Source of the DNA: Chroococcidiopsis thermalis PCC 7203
GTDB lineage: Bacteria; Cyanobacteriota; Cyanobacteriia; Cyanobacteriales; Chroococcidiopsidaceae
NCBI RefSeq assembly: GCF_000317125.1
Contig: NC_019695.1
Location: forward strand, 4,018,336-4,082,335
Reading direction: 5' to 3'
DNA: 64,000 bases
Shown here: positions 36,648 through 46,016 of the stretch, in pieces
Numbering within the stretch: position 1 is the stretch's first letter
Layout of the letters: each line of letters begins with the position of its first letter
The notes under the pieces: model-generated
Seen by the model: the letters and a program-made list of their open reading frames with translations, nothing else
Database searches by the model: none
What the model was told of the DNA's origin: nothing
Translations under genes and position numbers: made by a program

Positions 36648-36651
36648 AACT

Positions 36652-37671
36652 ATGACAAAAACTCTGACAGATACAGATGAGCAAGAACTGTGGGCAGAAA
36701 GCGAGCAAAATGGTACGCTTTCTAGTCAGTCGAAGGGTTTTGAAACTATCACGCTCGGAAAGTTTTCAGATATCTGTAACATCTATAGTTGTTCGACAGA
36801 ATTACGCAGTGGATTATCTATTGCGGTAGACGAGGTAGAGTTTATTGATGACCTTGTGTGGATGAAAGATAAATCGGATAACTTACGATTTGGGTTAAGT
36901 TTTTTTCTGTCAGGAAAAGTGACGGTTGAACGTCACGGTTTAATCGATAAAACTGATGAATCAGTAGGTAAATACTATTCGGAATGTAACTGCAATCTTC
37001 AAGAAACTGAGTGGTGGAAAGCCGGAGAGAAGTTCTCACGAATATATCTAAGAATTGAACCACAGCAATTTTTTCAAAGTTTTGGCGAAGTAGATTTAGA
37101 ACAGATACCAATTTACTTGCGCCAAGCCGTAATTGGCGATTGCATCCAGCCTTATTACCAGCAAGAAAAAATCACGCGGCAAATGCAGCGAGTGTTACGC
37201 CAGATTTTACAGTGTCCGCATCAAGGCTTGATGAAGCGGATGTATCTGGAAAGTCAGGTAATGGAATTGATGATGCTTCATTTCCAGCAATTTCAGGAGC
37301 AGGGGAAATGCGATCGCAACTTTCCAGCTAGAAATTTGAGCGATGTGGAAAAAATTTATCAAGCCAAAGAAATTTTACTGAACAATTTAGAAAATCCGCC
37401 TAGTCTGCTGGAATTAGCAAGGCAAGTCGGGTTAAATGACTTCAAATTAAAATGTGGATTTCGGCAAGTTTTCGGCACATCTGCATTTAAATACTTGCAC
37501 GACTATCGGCTGGAGAAAGCCAGACAACTTTTAGGATCGGAAGACATGAAAGTTGAAGAAGTGGCATTTAGAGTTGGTTTTGATAGTCGCAGCTACTTTG
37601 CTTCAGCTTTCCGCAAAAAGTTTGGTTTGAATCCCAAACAATACTTGCAGCATTGCCAAAAATCCCGCTAG
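36652..37671 (+). CDS. AraC/PchR-type regulator 2 of the siderophore island
   Basis: This 339-residue paralogue of regulator 1 has near-identical stretches: ESVGKYYSECNCNLQETEWW, KAGEKFSRIYLRIEPQQFFQ, QIPIYLRQAVIGD and the C-terminal HTH half PSLLELARQVGLNDFKLKCG, GTSAFKYLHDYRLEKARQLL. The N-terminal sensor half differs more (NGTLSSQSKGFETITLGKFS), consistent with another ligand. It is followed directly by a direct-repeat pair of the same word as in unit 1 (ATCCCGCTA(G/A)CGTTCA), so the two regulators could cross-act on each other's receptor gene. This suggests a recent unit duplication. Confidence 0.88.
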   Translation: MTKTLTDTDEQELWAESEQNGTLSSQSKGFETITLGKFSDICNIYSCSTELRSGLSIAVDEVEFIDDLVWMKDKSDNLRFGLSFFLSGKVTVERHGLIDKTDESVGKYYSECNCNLQETEWWKAGEKFSRIYLRIEPQQFFQSFGEVDLEQIPIYLRQAVIGDCIQPYYQQEKITRQMQRVLRQILQCPHQGLMKRMYLESQVMELMMLHFQQFQEQGKCDRNFPARNLSDVEKIYQAKEILLNNLENPPSLLELARQVGLNDFKLKCGFRQVFGTSAFKYLHDYRLEKARQLLGSEDMKVEEVAFRVGFDSRSYFASAFRKKFGLNPKQYLQHCQKSR

Positions 37672-37703
37672 CGTTCAGAAAAAAAATCCCGCTAACGTTC
37701 AAA
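37663..37703. promoter_or_regulatory. Direct-repeat operator candidate of unit 2
   Basis: TCCCGCTAGCGTTCA and TCCCGCTAACGTTCA start at 37663 and 37687, a 24-bp period because the A-run between them is three bases longer than in unit 1. The first copy overlaps the stop of regulator 2. Confidence 0.6.
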
Positions 37704-37834
37704 TTAGAAATACCGATCGCCTACTATACATACACTGCCAGTTTAGTTAGGAAATTTTCTTAATACTGTCTTGTGGTGTGAGGGAGTGTAGGTGGAGCGA
37801 TGAAGTTAGATAAATTATTTCAAAGTCTGCTACT

Positions 37835-39041
37835 CTCAGATCTTGCAGCAAGTGATTTGAATGTCAAAACCAAGGGAGCGTGCTAGGGGTGTGAGGCGTT
37901 TGCTCTCCAGCAGCAGGAGCAACACCACTAGTTGAGGCAGTAATGCTTCAAGTGCCAGTTGAGCCGCCTTACCCCAATCAGGTGAGTCGGTAGATGCAGT
38001 AGACAAATAAGCCCAATGTGCTAACAAATAAGCTAAAAGTGACAATACCAGCCAACGGTAGACACCTAGCAATGTGCCCTGACCAAATTGGTCTAATCCA
38101 AACCGATGTTTAGCAGTTTTGAACCATCCCTCAATCTGCCAACGCTTTTTGCCCCAGTAATTGATAGTACTAGCTTTAAGTGGTTTGGTAGAGAGGACAA
38201 AGCGCTTTTCCAGCCTACCGTCGTCACGCTTGAGATAGTACCAAGACAGTGAAACTGGAAACTTTAATTTTACCAGTCGCACTTGTTGTCCCCGCCTGCA
38301 TAGTTGCTTAACATTGCGCCCATCTTGTAGCTTGCGGTCACAGCGTACTCCGGCAATGGCGTGATATTTTAATTTACGTATACCATGTAAAAATTCGGCA
38401 CTACCAAAGGCTGTATCTACTAAAATCATGAGCTGAAAGTGTTGACTCAGCAATGAAGGTAAGCTTTGTACAAGTCGTAGCCCCAACTGTGCTGGTGAGG
38501 AATGATTTTTCCCTCGGTAAACTCGAAAATTCCACGGCACGCGCCATTGACCCACTACTAGATACATCACGACTAGGTGTAGCCCACGTTTGCTATGGAA
38601 GACTCGCACTAATCCATCCAACAGCTTGAACTTGCCGCGTTTTTCTAGGGTGGTTAAGTCGATGATGACTTGTAAGATGGGTCTACGTCCAATTCGTGGC
38701 TGTGACAGAATTTGCTGCAGGACAAAGGAGCGGGTACTACGAATCAGCCGACGAGTTGACCAGGGGTAGACGTTGAGAAACCGACTTAAGGCACTGGCTG
38801 ATTTAGTTTTGCATTGTTGGGGCAGAGGATGTCCTTGAGCTTGTAAAAATAATCCCAGCAAGGCTTGTAGGCTATCTCGTTGATAGTGGCTCGGCATCAA
38901 ATCAAGTAGGGTGTAGACTAGCCCTTGGGCGTGGGCAAGAAGGGTTTCCATCGTTCTTGCATTCAATTGGTTTCACGCCCTTTTCTCTCATTGAAACCTA
39001 CTCTTTCGCAACTAGAGTATCTGTACTGGTGCAAGATCTAA
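37835..39041 (-). mobile_element. IS4-like insertion sequence in receptor 2
   Basis: About 1207 bp, with imperfect inverted ends sharing AGATCTTGCA (left CTCAGATCTTGCAGCA, right complement TTAGATCTTGCACCAG). It is flanked by the 6-bp direct repeat GCTACT (37829-37834 and 39042-39047). The exact end may shift by one base. It holds one transposase gene whose stop lies in the left end. Confidence 0.85.
37836..38951 (-). CDS. IS4-superfamily DDE transposase
   Basis: The 371-residue protein has DDE acidic positions in LQVIIDLTTLEKRGKF (first Asp), LMILVDTAFGSAEFL (second Asp) and KKRWQIEGWFKTAKHRFGL (Glu). The R-x3-E-x6-K part of the IS4 signature is present in that last motif. The ATG at 38951 is preferred to a TTG five codons before. 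The C-terminal LARSLGFDIQITCCKI runs into the inverted repeat. It is intact, so probably functional; IS701 or another IS4-related subgroup is possible. Confidence 0.88.
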   Translation of the reverse strand: METLLAHAQGLVYTLLDLMPSHYQRDSLQALLGLFLQAQGHPLPQQCKTKSASALSRFLNVYPWSTRRLIRSTRSFVLQQILSQPRIGRRPILQVIIDLTTLEKRGKFKLLDGLVRVFHSKRGLHLVVMYLVVGQWRVPWNFRVYRGKNHSSPAQLGLRLVQSLPSLLSQHFQLMILVDTAFGSAEFLHGIRKLKYHAIAGVRCDRKLQDGRNVKQLCRRGQQVRLVKLKFPVSLSWYYLKRDDGRLEKRFVLSTKPLKASTINYWGKKRWQIEGWFKTAKHRFGLDQFGQGTLLGVYRWLVLSLLAYLLAHWAYLSTASTDSPDWGKAAQLALEALLPQLVVLLLLLESKRLTPLARSLGFDIQITCCKI

Positions 39042-41619
39042 GCTACTAACAAGTGCGATAACCCTAACGGGATGCTTCGCTTACGCACTTTTGCTCGGCA
39101 CTCCGGCAAAAGGTGAGTCAGTAGGAGCGCAGATTCGAGAAGTTGACAAAAATATTCCCCAACTAAGCGAAATTGAACTTCCCGCGACAACCGCTCAAAA
39201 TTTGGTACAGCAACCAACCAACGAAACTTCAGGGGAAGTTATTGCGATTACGGGAGTTACGGCTAATCCCACCGATAAAGGTGTAGAGATCGTTCTACAA
39301 ACCACTCAGGGCAAAGTGCTTCAGCCTGTAACTCTGACTTTGGGCAACACATATATTGCAAATATTCCCAACGCCGTACTAACACTACCACAAGGAGAAT
39401 TTCGTCAAGATAATCCTGCAAGCGGAATTACTCGCGTGGCTGTGACTCAGGCTACTGCCAATAGTATTCGAGTCGCGGTGACAGGGGAAGCAGCTTTACC
39501 ACAAGTGCAATTATATGACGCTCCCAATCAGGGGTTGATTTTTAGCTTCACGCCAGGTACATCCGCTGCCCAGACTCCGCCAGCGCCAGAAGATGACGAG
39601 CAGGAAATTGTGGTGACAGACGAGCAAGATGGCTATCTCGTCCCTGATACCAACGTGGGAACGAGAACCGATACACCTTTGCGCGATATTCCCCAGTCGA
39701 TTCAAATCATTCCGCAACAGGTGCTAGAGGAACAACAAGTTGACAGCCTCAATGAAGCAATCAAAAATGTCCCTGGTGTAATTCAAAATACTCCTGATGA
39801 CACCCCTATATTTAACTCGTTCACAATTCGGGGATTTGATGCTGGTGAGAATCAAAACTTTACCAGGAATGGATTGAAATTGCGATTTGCAAATTCGACA
39901 ACAGCAATTTTCTCGAACATCGAACGGGTTGAGGTTCTCAGAGGACCTGCTTCAGTTCTATTTGGTGGAGGTGAACCTGGAGGGACAATTAATATTGTCA
40001 CTAAACAACCCCTGCGCGAGCCTTTTTACTCGGTTGAAGCGTCTGTTGGCAGCTACGATTTTTATCAGGGTGCGCTCGATTTGACGGGTCCATTGAATGA
40101 TTCCAAAACAATTTTGTACCGACTGAATGCCTCTTACGAATCTGCCGAAAGTTTTGTCAATTTTGTCAATCGAGAAATCTCAGCCGTTGCAGGTGCTATA
40201 AAGTTTGAACTTGGCAAAAATACCGATCTAACCTTTGATATACAGTATGTTGGAGCTACGCAGCGTGGCGGTTCTGGTCTTCCCGTTGAGGGAACGATAT
40301 TACCGAACCCAAATGGCGAAATTCCTCGTAATCGCAATCTCGCAGAACCAGATAGTAGATTTATCATAGATAGGCTCATTGCTGGGTACAACCTAGAGCA
40401 TCGCTTTAGTGAAAACTGGTCATTGCGAAATGCTTTTTACTTTGCCGACAATAATTATAGAATCAGAGACAGCGTTGCTGCAATAAGCCTCGAACCCGAT
40501 CTAAGAACTGTAGAGCGATTCGCTGATGAGGTTGATACCAGGGATCAAACCTTTGATTTCGTGACGAATGTTGTGGGTAAGTTTTCTACAGGAGCAATTC
40601 AGCATCAACTTCTACTAGGTGTCGATCTCAGCCGATTTGATTCTAGATTCTTTACTGATGGGGCTTTCCGAGGAACACCCATCGATCTTTTTGACCCAGT
40701 TTACAGTACGGAGATACTTGAGCGAACTGACCCCCCTAGCGAAACCACCACTTTAACCGATTCGTTGGGGATTTATCTTCAAGACCAAGTCACCATAACA
40801 AATAATCTCAAGTTATTACTGGGTGGTCGATTTGATGCCTTTGAGCAAACTGAGGAAGATCTGCTCGAAAATACTGAAACATCTCAATCTGGGGATGCTT
40901 TTAGTCCGCGTCTGGGCATTGTCTATCAACCCATCGAGCCGATTTCGCTCTATGCCAGCTATACTCGCTCTTTTGCCCCAAGTTATGGTAGGTCTGCTGA
41001 TGACGAACCATTTGAGCCAGGACGCGGGACGCAATATGAGATTGGAGTCAAAGCAGATATAAACGATCGCCTTTCTGCCACGCTGGCATTGTACGATTTA
41101 ACTCGCACTAACGTTAACACCACCGATCCTGATAATCCTAACTTTGAAATTCAAACAGGAGAACAAAATAGCCAAGGTGTCGAGCTATTTATATCTGGAG
41201 AAATTTTACCAGGATGGAATATTATTGCAGGCTATGCTTACACTGATGCGCGAATTACACAAGATGAAACGTATGAAGTTGGTAATCGAATTAATAACGT
41301 GCCAGAAAGTAGTTTCAATTTGTGGACGAGCTATGAAATTCAATCAGGGAATTTGCAAGGATTGGGTTTCGGAATCGGATTTTTCTATGTGGGCGATCGC
41401 CAGGGAGACTTAGAGAATACCTTTACCTTACCCAGCTATTTTCGCACTGATGCGGCTATTTTCTACAAGCGCGGTCAATTCAGAGCAGCGCTTAACGTCA
41501 ACAATTTATTCGATGTCGAGTATTTTGAAAATTCTAATTCTGGTCTGAGTGTTTATCCAGCAGAGCCATTTACCGTGCAAGGCAAGGTTTCATGGGAGTT
41601 TTGAGTGGTTAGTACATTC

Positions 41620-42594
41620 ATGAAATCTCTGCACCGTCTCACCTGTTTTTTGCTTTTAGGACTCTTAGCAGTAACTCTCATTGCCGCTTGCAACACTGCT
41701 AGTAATACCCGCGTGACAAATACCCATACTACAAATGACCAGCCGCAAGTGGGGAATTGCCGAATCATTCAGCACGAATTTGGCGAAACCTGCGTCCCAC
41801 TAAAACCACAGCGGATTGTTGCCTTAAACCCTGACATTAATCTCGATCCTCTAATCGCTCTCGGGATCGAGCCAATTGGTTACACGTCCGATCGCATCAA
41901 AGGGAAAGAAGTTCTTTCTGGTGTATCGCTTGATGATGTGAAAGGAGCTACGAATGTTGGGAAGCCAGATCAGCCTTCAATCGAAAAAATTTTCATGCTC
42001 AAACCGGATTTGATTTTAGCAACAAAGTACCATCCGTATCAATTCTTATCCGCGATCGCACCTACCGTTGTAGTGCCTTCTCCGAACCTTGAGATGGCAG
42101 GTCATGAAGCATTCTTTAAGGAAAATCTACGATATGTAGCCAAAGTTCTTGGTGAAGAAACAAAAGCTGAGTCAGTTTTAAGTCAATATCAGAAACGAAT
42201 TGAAGACTTGAAGCAACGCTTGGGAAATCGGTTGTCACAAATCAAAGTTTCCGTAATTTATTATATTCATGGTCTTGTTTATACACCAGCAAAAAACTAT
42301 GATGCAACTGCTGATGTTCTAATCGATCTGGGGCTACACTATAAACTGCCACCTTCTGGTAAGTCCTTCAGCATTGAAAGCGTCGATGAATACAACACTG
42401 ACATCCTATTTATTATTAATCTGGAACGAAAGCCACTCAGCTTTTTTCTTCAACATCCTATATTTAGTCGCCTCAAAGCAGTCAAAAACAATCGAGCTTA
42501 TCTCGTGCCTTTAGAAAGATGGGATACCAGGGGGATTTTAGGAGCGAATCAAATCTTGGATGACTTGTTTAAATACCTGCCGGAAAATACATAA
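41620..42594 (+). CDS. FecB-type ferric-siderophore-binding lipoprotein 2 (divergent)
   Basis: The 324-residue protein starts MKSLHRLTCFLLLGLLAVTL and has the lipobox LIAAC. It keeps the paired-Cys block NCRIIQHEFGETCVPLKPQR, then IVALNPDINLDPLIALGIEP, the backbone helix KIFMLKPDLILATKYHPYQF and the terminal GANQILDDLFKYLPENT. Its central binding lobe differs clearly from binding proteins 1 and 3, so it probably recognises another siderophore class. ATG 41620 is chosen because the same TACATTCATGAAA context starts binding protein 1; it lies 15 bp after receptor 2. A DUF1636 gene and an ABC exporter follow on the same strand. Confidence 0.88.
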   Translation: MKSLHRLTCFLLLGLLAVTLIAACNTASNTRVTNTHTTNDQPQVGNCRIIQHEFGETCVPLKPQRIVALNPDINLDPLIALGIEPIGYTSDRIKGKEVLSGVSLDDVKGATNVGKPDQPSIEKIFMLKPDLILATKYHPYQFLSAIAPTVVVPSPNLEMAGHEAFFKENLRYVAKVLGEETKAESVLSQYQKRIEDLKQRLGNRLSQIKVSVIYYIHGLVYTPAKNYDATADVLIDLGLHYKLPPSGKSFSIESVDEYNTDILFIINLERKPLSFFLQHPIFSRLKAVKNNRAYLVPLERWDTRGILGANQILDDLFKYLPENT

Positions 42595-42684
42595 AATCTC
42601 TGTTTTCTTGGACAATCCAATTAATGTCACAATAACTGAGTCATCGATCGCCTTTATACATTCATTGTTAACACACTTTAAACT

Positions 42685-42930
42685 ATGTCCAAACACGTTC
42701 TCTTTGTCTGCAAATCCTGTCACCGTGGCTCTGAAGAACTACCAGAAGGTCAGCCTGCTGATGGCGTTATGTTGCTTGACAGAATCAACGATTTATGCAG
42801 TGAAGAATTCTCATCTGATGAAGTTGAAATTCAGCCAGTTGGATGTTTATGGGCTTGCTCTCAAGGCTGTGTGGTATCGGTATCTAGTCAAGACAAACCA
42901 ACATATCTGTTTGTCAATCTTTCACCATAA
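42685..42930 (+). CDS. DUF1636 thioredoxin-like, putative metal- or Fe-S-binding protein
   Basis: The 81-residue product carries four or five Cys in the DUF1636 layout: HVLFVCKSCHRGSEELPEGQ at the start and QPVGCLWACSQGCVVSVSSQ in the second half, then YLFVNL. This matches the fold of thioredoxin-like 2Fe-2S ferredoxins. In the iron island it might sense or use imported iron; this is inference, and the family has no settled function. A 12-codon remnant of a second copy stands after binding protein 3. The gene ends 27 bp before the ABC exporter start, so the two are probably co-transcribed. Confidence 0.8.
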   Translation: MSKHVLFVCKSCHRGSEELPEGQPADGVMLLDRINDLCSEEFSSDEVEIQPVGCLWACSQGCVVSVSSQDKPTYLFVNLSP

Positions 42931-42957
42931 GAAAGTGCAGCAGCATTAATAGAGTTT

Positions 42958-44751
42958 ATGCAATTATATATATCGCCATCTAATTTGCGATCCAAAAAGC
43001 ATCCACTTCTACGATTGTTAGGCTACGCCAAAAACTACCGTCCTCAAATCTGGATTGCTGTCACCTGTACGATTCTCAACCAACTCTGCGACCTAGCGCC
43101 ATCCTATCTAATCGGTGTTGCAGTCGATGTGGTAGTAGAAAAAGAGAATTCTCTGATTGCTCAAATTGGCATAACCAACATCATTGGTCAACTAGCAATA
43201 CTATCCCTATTAACTCTATTAGTTTGGAGCCTAGAATCGCTATTTGAATTTCTGTACGATCGCCTCTGGCGCAACCTTGCCCAAACCATCCAACACGAAT
43301 TACGCCTCGATACCTACAGCCATTTACAAGAACTAGAACTGAGCTATTTTGAAGAACGCTCCACCGGAGAACTTCTCTCGATTGTCAACGATGACATCAA
43401 TCAATTAGAAAGATTTCTCAATTTTGGCGCAGCAGAAATTCTCCAATTTCTCACCGTTGTTTTGGCTGTGGGTGGCTCGTTTATTCTGATTGCTCCTAGT
43501 GTGGCTCCTTTCGCAATTCTGCCGATTCCTTTCATTTTTTGGGGTTCATTTGTTTTTCAAAAACAACTCGCTCCCCGCTATGCAGATGTACGCGAAAAAG
43601 CGGGATTTATTAGTAGCCGTTTAGCCAACAATCTCTCAGGCATTGCGACAATTAAAAGCTTTACTACCGAAGACTACGAGCGCAGCCGTGTCCTTGATGA
43701 AAGCGATGCTTATCGACGTAGTAACAAAAAAGCGATCGCCCTTTCTGCTGCTTTTTATCCGTTAATTCGCTTCCTAGTTGTCGTAGGTTTTATCGCTACG
43801 CTATTTTTTGGTGGTATAGCTGTAGCAAACAATCGCCTCACCGTAGGAACTTACGGTTTCTTGGTATTTATCGTACAGCTATTACTTTGGCCCTTTGCCT
43901 CTTTAAGCCAAATTATGGACGAGTATCAAAGAGCAATGGCTTCGATCCGTAGGGTGATGGGATTGTTAGATACCCCGATCGCGATTGGGGGGGGCGATCG
44001 CACCTTACCATTAACAGTAGTACGCGGTGAAGTGCAGATAGAGAATATCGCCTTTGCCTACAAAGAGCGCCACAAGATCTTGAAAAACTTATCGCTGCAT
44101 ATTCCCGCAGGAGCGAATATCGGTATTGTCGGTGCGACGGGTTCGGGGAAAAGTACGCTCGTCAAACTCTTGTTGCGCTTTTACGAAATTCAAAGCGGAC
44201 GCATTAGGATTGATGGAGTCGATATTCGAGAATTACAACTACGAGAACTGCGACGTTGCATTGGTTGGGTGAGCCAAGATGTATTTTTGTTTCACGGTAC
44301 GGTAGCTCAAAACATCGCCTATGGTAACTTAGCAGCCAGCGACGAAGAGATCGTCCATGCTGCCAAATTAGCCGAAGCACATGAGTTTATTGTGGAGTTG
44401 CCGCAAGGGTACGAGACGATTGTGGGAGAACGGGGACAGAAGCTTTCTGGCGGACAAAGACAGCGAATTGCGATCGCCCGTGCGATTCTCAAAGACCCGC
44501 CCATACTGATTTTAGATGAAGCAACGTCTGCGGTAGACAACGAGACTGAAGCCGCAATTCAAAAATCCCTGACCAAGATTACTCAAAACCGTACCACAAT
44601 TGCGATCGCTCACCGCCTTTCCACAATTCGTCACAGCGATCGGATTTACGTGATGGATCGAGGTGAAATTGTCGAGCAGGGTAAACACGAAGACTTACTA
44701 GCACTTAATGGCATTTATGCTAGTCTTTGGCGAGTGCAGTCTGGCATTTGA
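42958..44751 (+). CDS. ABC half-exporter (fused membrane and ATPase domains), probable siderophore or xenosiderophore-related efflux
   Basis: The 597-residue protein has a six-helix type IV exporter domain (about residues 25-320) with the coupling segment ELSYFEERSTGELLSIVNDD. A nucleotide-binding domain follows: Walker A GIVGATGSGKSTLVK, Q-loop WVSQDVFLFHG, signature [15 protein letters not shown], Walker B ILILDEATSAVD and switch His in IAIAHRLST. It works as a homodimer in the inner membrane. Placement between binding protein 2 and regulator 3 suggests export of a siderophore, or movement of ferric siderophore into the cytoplasm as in IrtAB/YbtPQ. A 3' remnant of a second copy is at 50691-50762. 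Confidence 0.88.
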   Translation: MQLYISPSNLRSKKHPLLRLLGYAKNYRPQIWIAVTCTILNQLCDLAPSYLIGVAVDVVVEKENSLIAQIGITNIIGQLAILSLLTLLVWSLESLFEFLYDRLWRNLAQTIQHELRLDTYSHLQELELSYFEERSTGELLSIVNDDINQLERFLNFGAAEILQFLTVVLAVGGSFILIAPSVAPFAILPIPFIFWGSFVFQKQLAPRYADVREKAGFISSRLANNLSGIATIKSFTTEDYERSRVLDESDAYRRSNKKAIALSAAFYPLIRFLVVVGFIATLFFGGIAVANNRLTVGTYGFLVFIVQLLLWPFASLSQIMDEYQRAMASIRRVMGLLDTPIAIGGGDRTLPLTVVRGEVQIENIAFAYKERHKILKNLSLHIPAGANIGIVGATGSGKSTLVKLLLRFYEIQSGRIRIDGVDIRELQLRELRRCIGWVSQDVFLFHGTVAQNIAYGNLAASDEEIVHAAKLAEAHEFIVELPQGYETIVGERGQKLSGGQRQRIAIARAILKDPPILILDEATSAVDNETEAAIQKSLTKITQNRTTIAIAHRLSTIRHSDRIYVMDRGEIVEQGKHEDLLALNGIYASLWRVQSGI

Positions 44752-44842
44752 TAACGCTGTCAAGTTCCTTGACTTCTCAGCAGCAAATAGAGATTATTGA
44801 TATTATTTCTCGTTAGTCTGCACTGCAATCTCCCATTCTCCT

Positions 44843-45835
44843 ATGAGCCTTGAGCTGACCGAACAAGAGGTAGAGAAAATTTGTATGGAAGCCGAGCAGC
44901 AGTGTCCGCCAGTAACTTCCATAGATCGCCTGGAAACAATCTACAGCGTACCAACCTTGGTGGGCAGTGGCTACAGTCGGGACATAAAACTGTATCCTAG
45001 TTTGGAACTGTGTATTTTCCACGAAACCTATCGCGATCTGACAATAAAGGTACCAGAGAACAGGCATCTGGTGCAGTTTAAGGTGCTTTTATCAGGAGTG
45101 GAAGATAGTGGAAACCACGTATTAATCGATGCCAAGCAAAGTTATGTTGGTGGTAGCGGTATTCAACGCCGCCTGAAGGTGTTTTTGCCTCAGTCCCAAC
45201 CCCAGGTTGGAGTTAATATTCACATACAGTCACACTTACTGAGTCAGTTTTTTGCCACACCAACAGGAGAACTACCCGCAGAACTGCAACCTTTAGTACG
45301 CGGCGACGACTGGCAGCAGGTGTTTTCTCCCAAGACTACGGAGGCGATGCGATTAGTAGTGCAGCAGATCGTTGACTGCCCGTTTTGGGGGGCAACCAAG
45401 CGGCTCTATTTACAGGGCAAGGTGTTTGAGTTGATGGCGCTACAGCTTAGTAGTATTATGTGCGATCGACAGTCTGCACCAGAGACATCGCTGAAGCCCA
45501 GCACGATCGCTCGGATTTACTATGCAGCAGAAATTTTGCGATCGCGCCTAGAACAACCACCCTCACAGACAGAACTGGCGCAGCAAGTAGGAGTGAGCGA
45601 TCGTACTCTCCGGCGAGGCTTTCAAGCATTATTTGGCACAACTGTGTGGGGCTACCTAACCGAGCAACGGCTGATCCAGGCAGAACAGCTTTTGCGCTGT
45701 GGCAACTTGACCGTTGCTGAGGTAGTTCATCGCAGTGGCTACAGTAACCAAGGACACTTTGCTGCTGCCTTCAAACGCAAATTTGGCATGACTCCCAAAC
45801 AATGCGCGATGGGCAAGAAATTGGCTCAAGAATAG
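44843..45835 (+). CDS. AraC/PchR-type regulator 3 of the siderophore island
   Basis: The 330-residue protein starts MSLELTEQEVEKICMEAEQQ. The C-terminal AraC domain (about residues 222-330) has RLEQPPSQTELAQQVGVSDR, TLRRGFQALFGTTVWGYLTE and SNQGHFAAAFKRKFGMTPKQ. The N-terminal half (LVGSGYSRDIKLYPSLELCI, HLVQFKVLLSGVED) keeps the PchR frame but is far from regulators 1 and 2, so it should sense a different signal. The operator candidate downstream also has a different word (TCCGGTT). A Fur-like AT-rich palindrome (GAGA..TTATTGATATTATT..TCTC) lies about 30-50 bp upstream. Confidence 0.87.
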   Translation: MSLELTEQEVEKICMEAEQQCPPVTSIDRLETIYSVPTLVGSGYSRDIKLYPSLELCIFHETYRDLTIKVPENRHLVQFKVLLSGVEDSGNHVLIDAKQSYVGGSGIQRRLKVFLPQSQPQVGVNIHIQSHLLSQFFATPTGELPAELQPLVRGDDWQQVFSPKTTEAMRLVVQQIVDCPFWGATKRLYLQGKVFELMALQLSSIMCDRQSAPETSLKPSTIARIYYAAEILRSRLEQPPSQTELAQQVGVSDRTLRRGFQALFGTTVWGYLTEQRLIQAEQLLRCGNLTVAEVVHRSGYSNQGHFAAAFKRKFGMTPKQCAMGKKLAQE

Positions 45836-45894
45836 GATTTGCTGAGGTCGCGATTTATTGTCATGATTTGGGCAAAATTACTGAGCTAAAAATG

Positions 45895-45919
45895 TCCGGT
45901 TCGGGATCTATTTCCGGTT
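45895..45919. promoter_or_regulatory. Direct-repeat operator candidate of unit 3
   Basis: TCCGGTT occurs at 45895-45901 and 45913-45919, an 18-bp period, 60 bp after regulator 3 and about 100 bp before receptor 3. It is at the same relative place as the repeats of units 1, 2 and 4 but with another word. Confidence 0.5.
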
Positions 45920-46016
45920 TTGAGTAGACACAGCGCGATCGACTTCTCTACACTGCCTTTTACTGCAATCGATAAAAGTTGGCAAGAAGGCGTTTTTTCA
46001 GGTGTGAGGAATTGAG

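Larger units (their letters stand above)
37800..41604 (+). pseudogene. TonB-dependent siderophore receptor 2, disrupted in its signal peptide by an IS4-like element
   Basis: The ATG at 37800 opens MKLDKLFQSLLL, then an IS interrupts codon 12. The frame resumes at 39048, and the joined gene (37800-37834 plus 39048-41604) codes for 863 residues. Domains: signal peptide, AMIN (about residues 70-180), TonB box EIVVTDEQ, plug (DTPLRDIPQSIQIIPQQVLE, RGPASVLFGGGEPGG), and a barrel ending VSWEF. It is very close to receptor 1 in the AMIN domain and the last third of the barrel, and divergent in the plug loop and middle barrel that contact the ligand. Without its start and signal peptide the 3' part cannot be exported, so the locus is inactive unless the element leaves. 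Confidence 0.92.
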
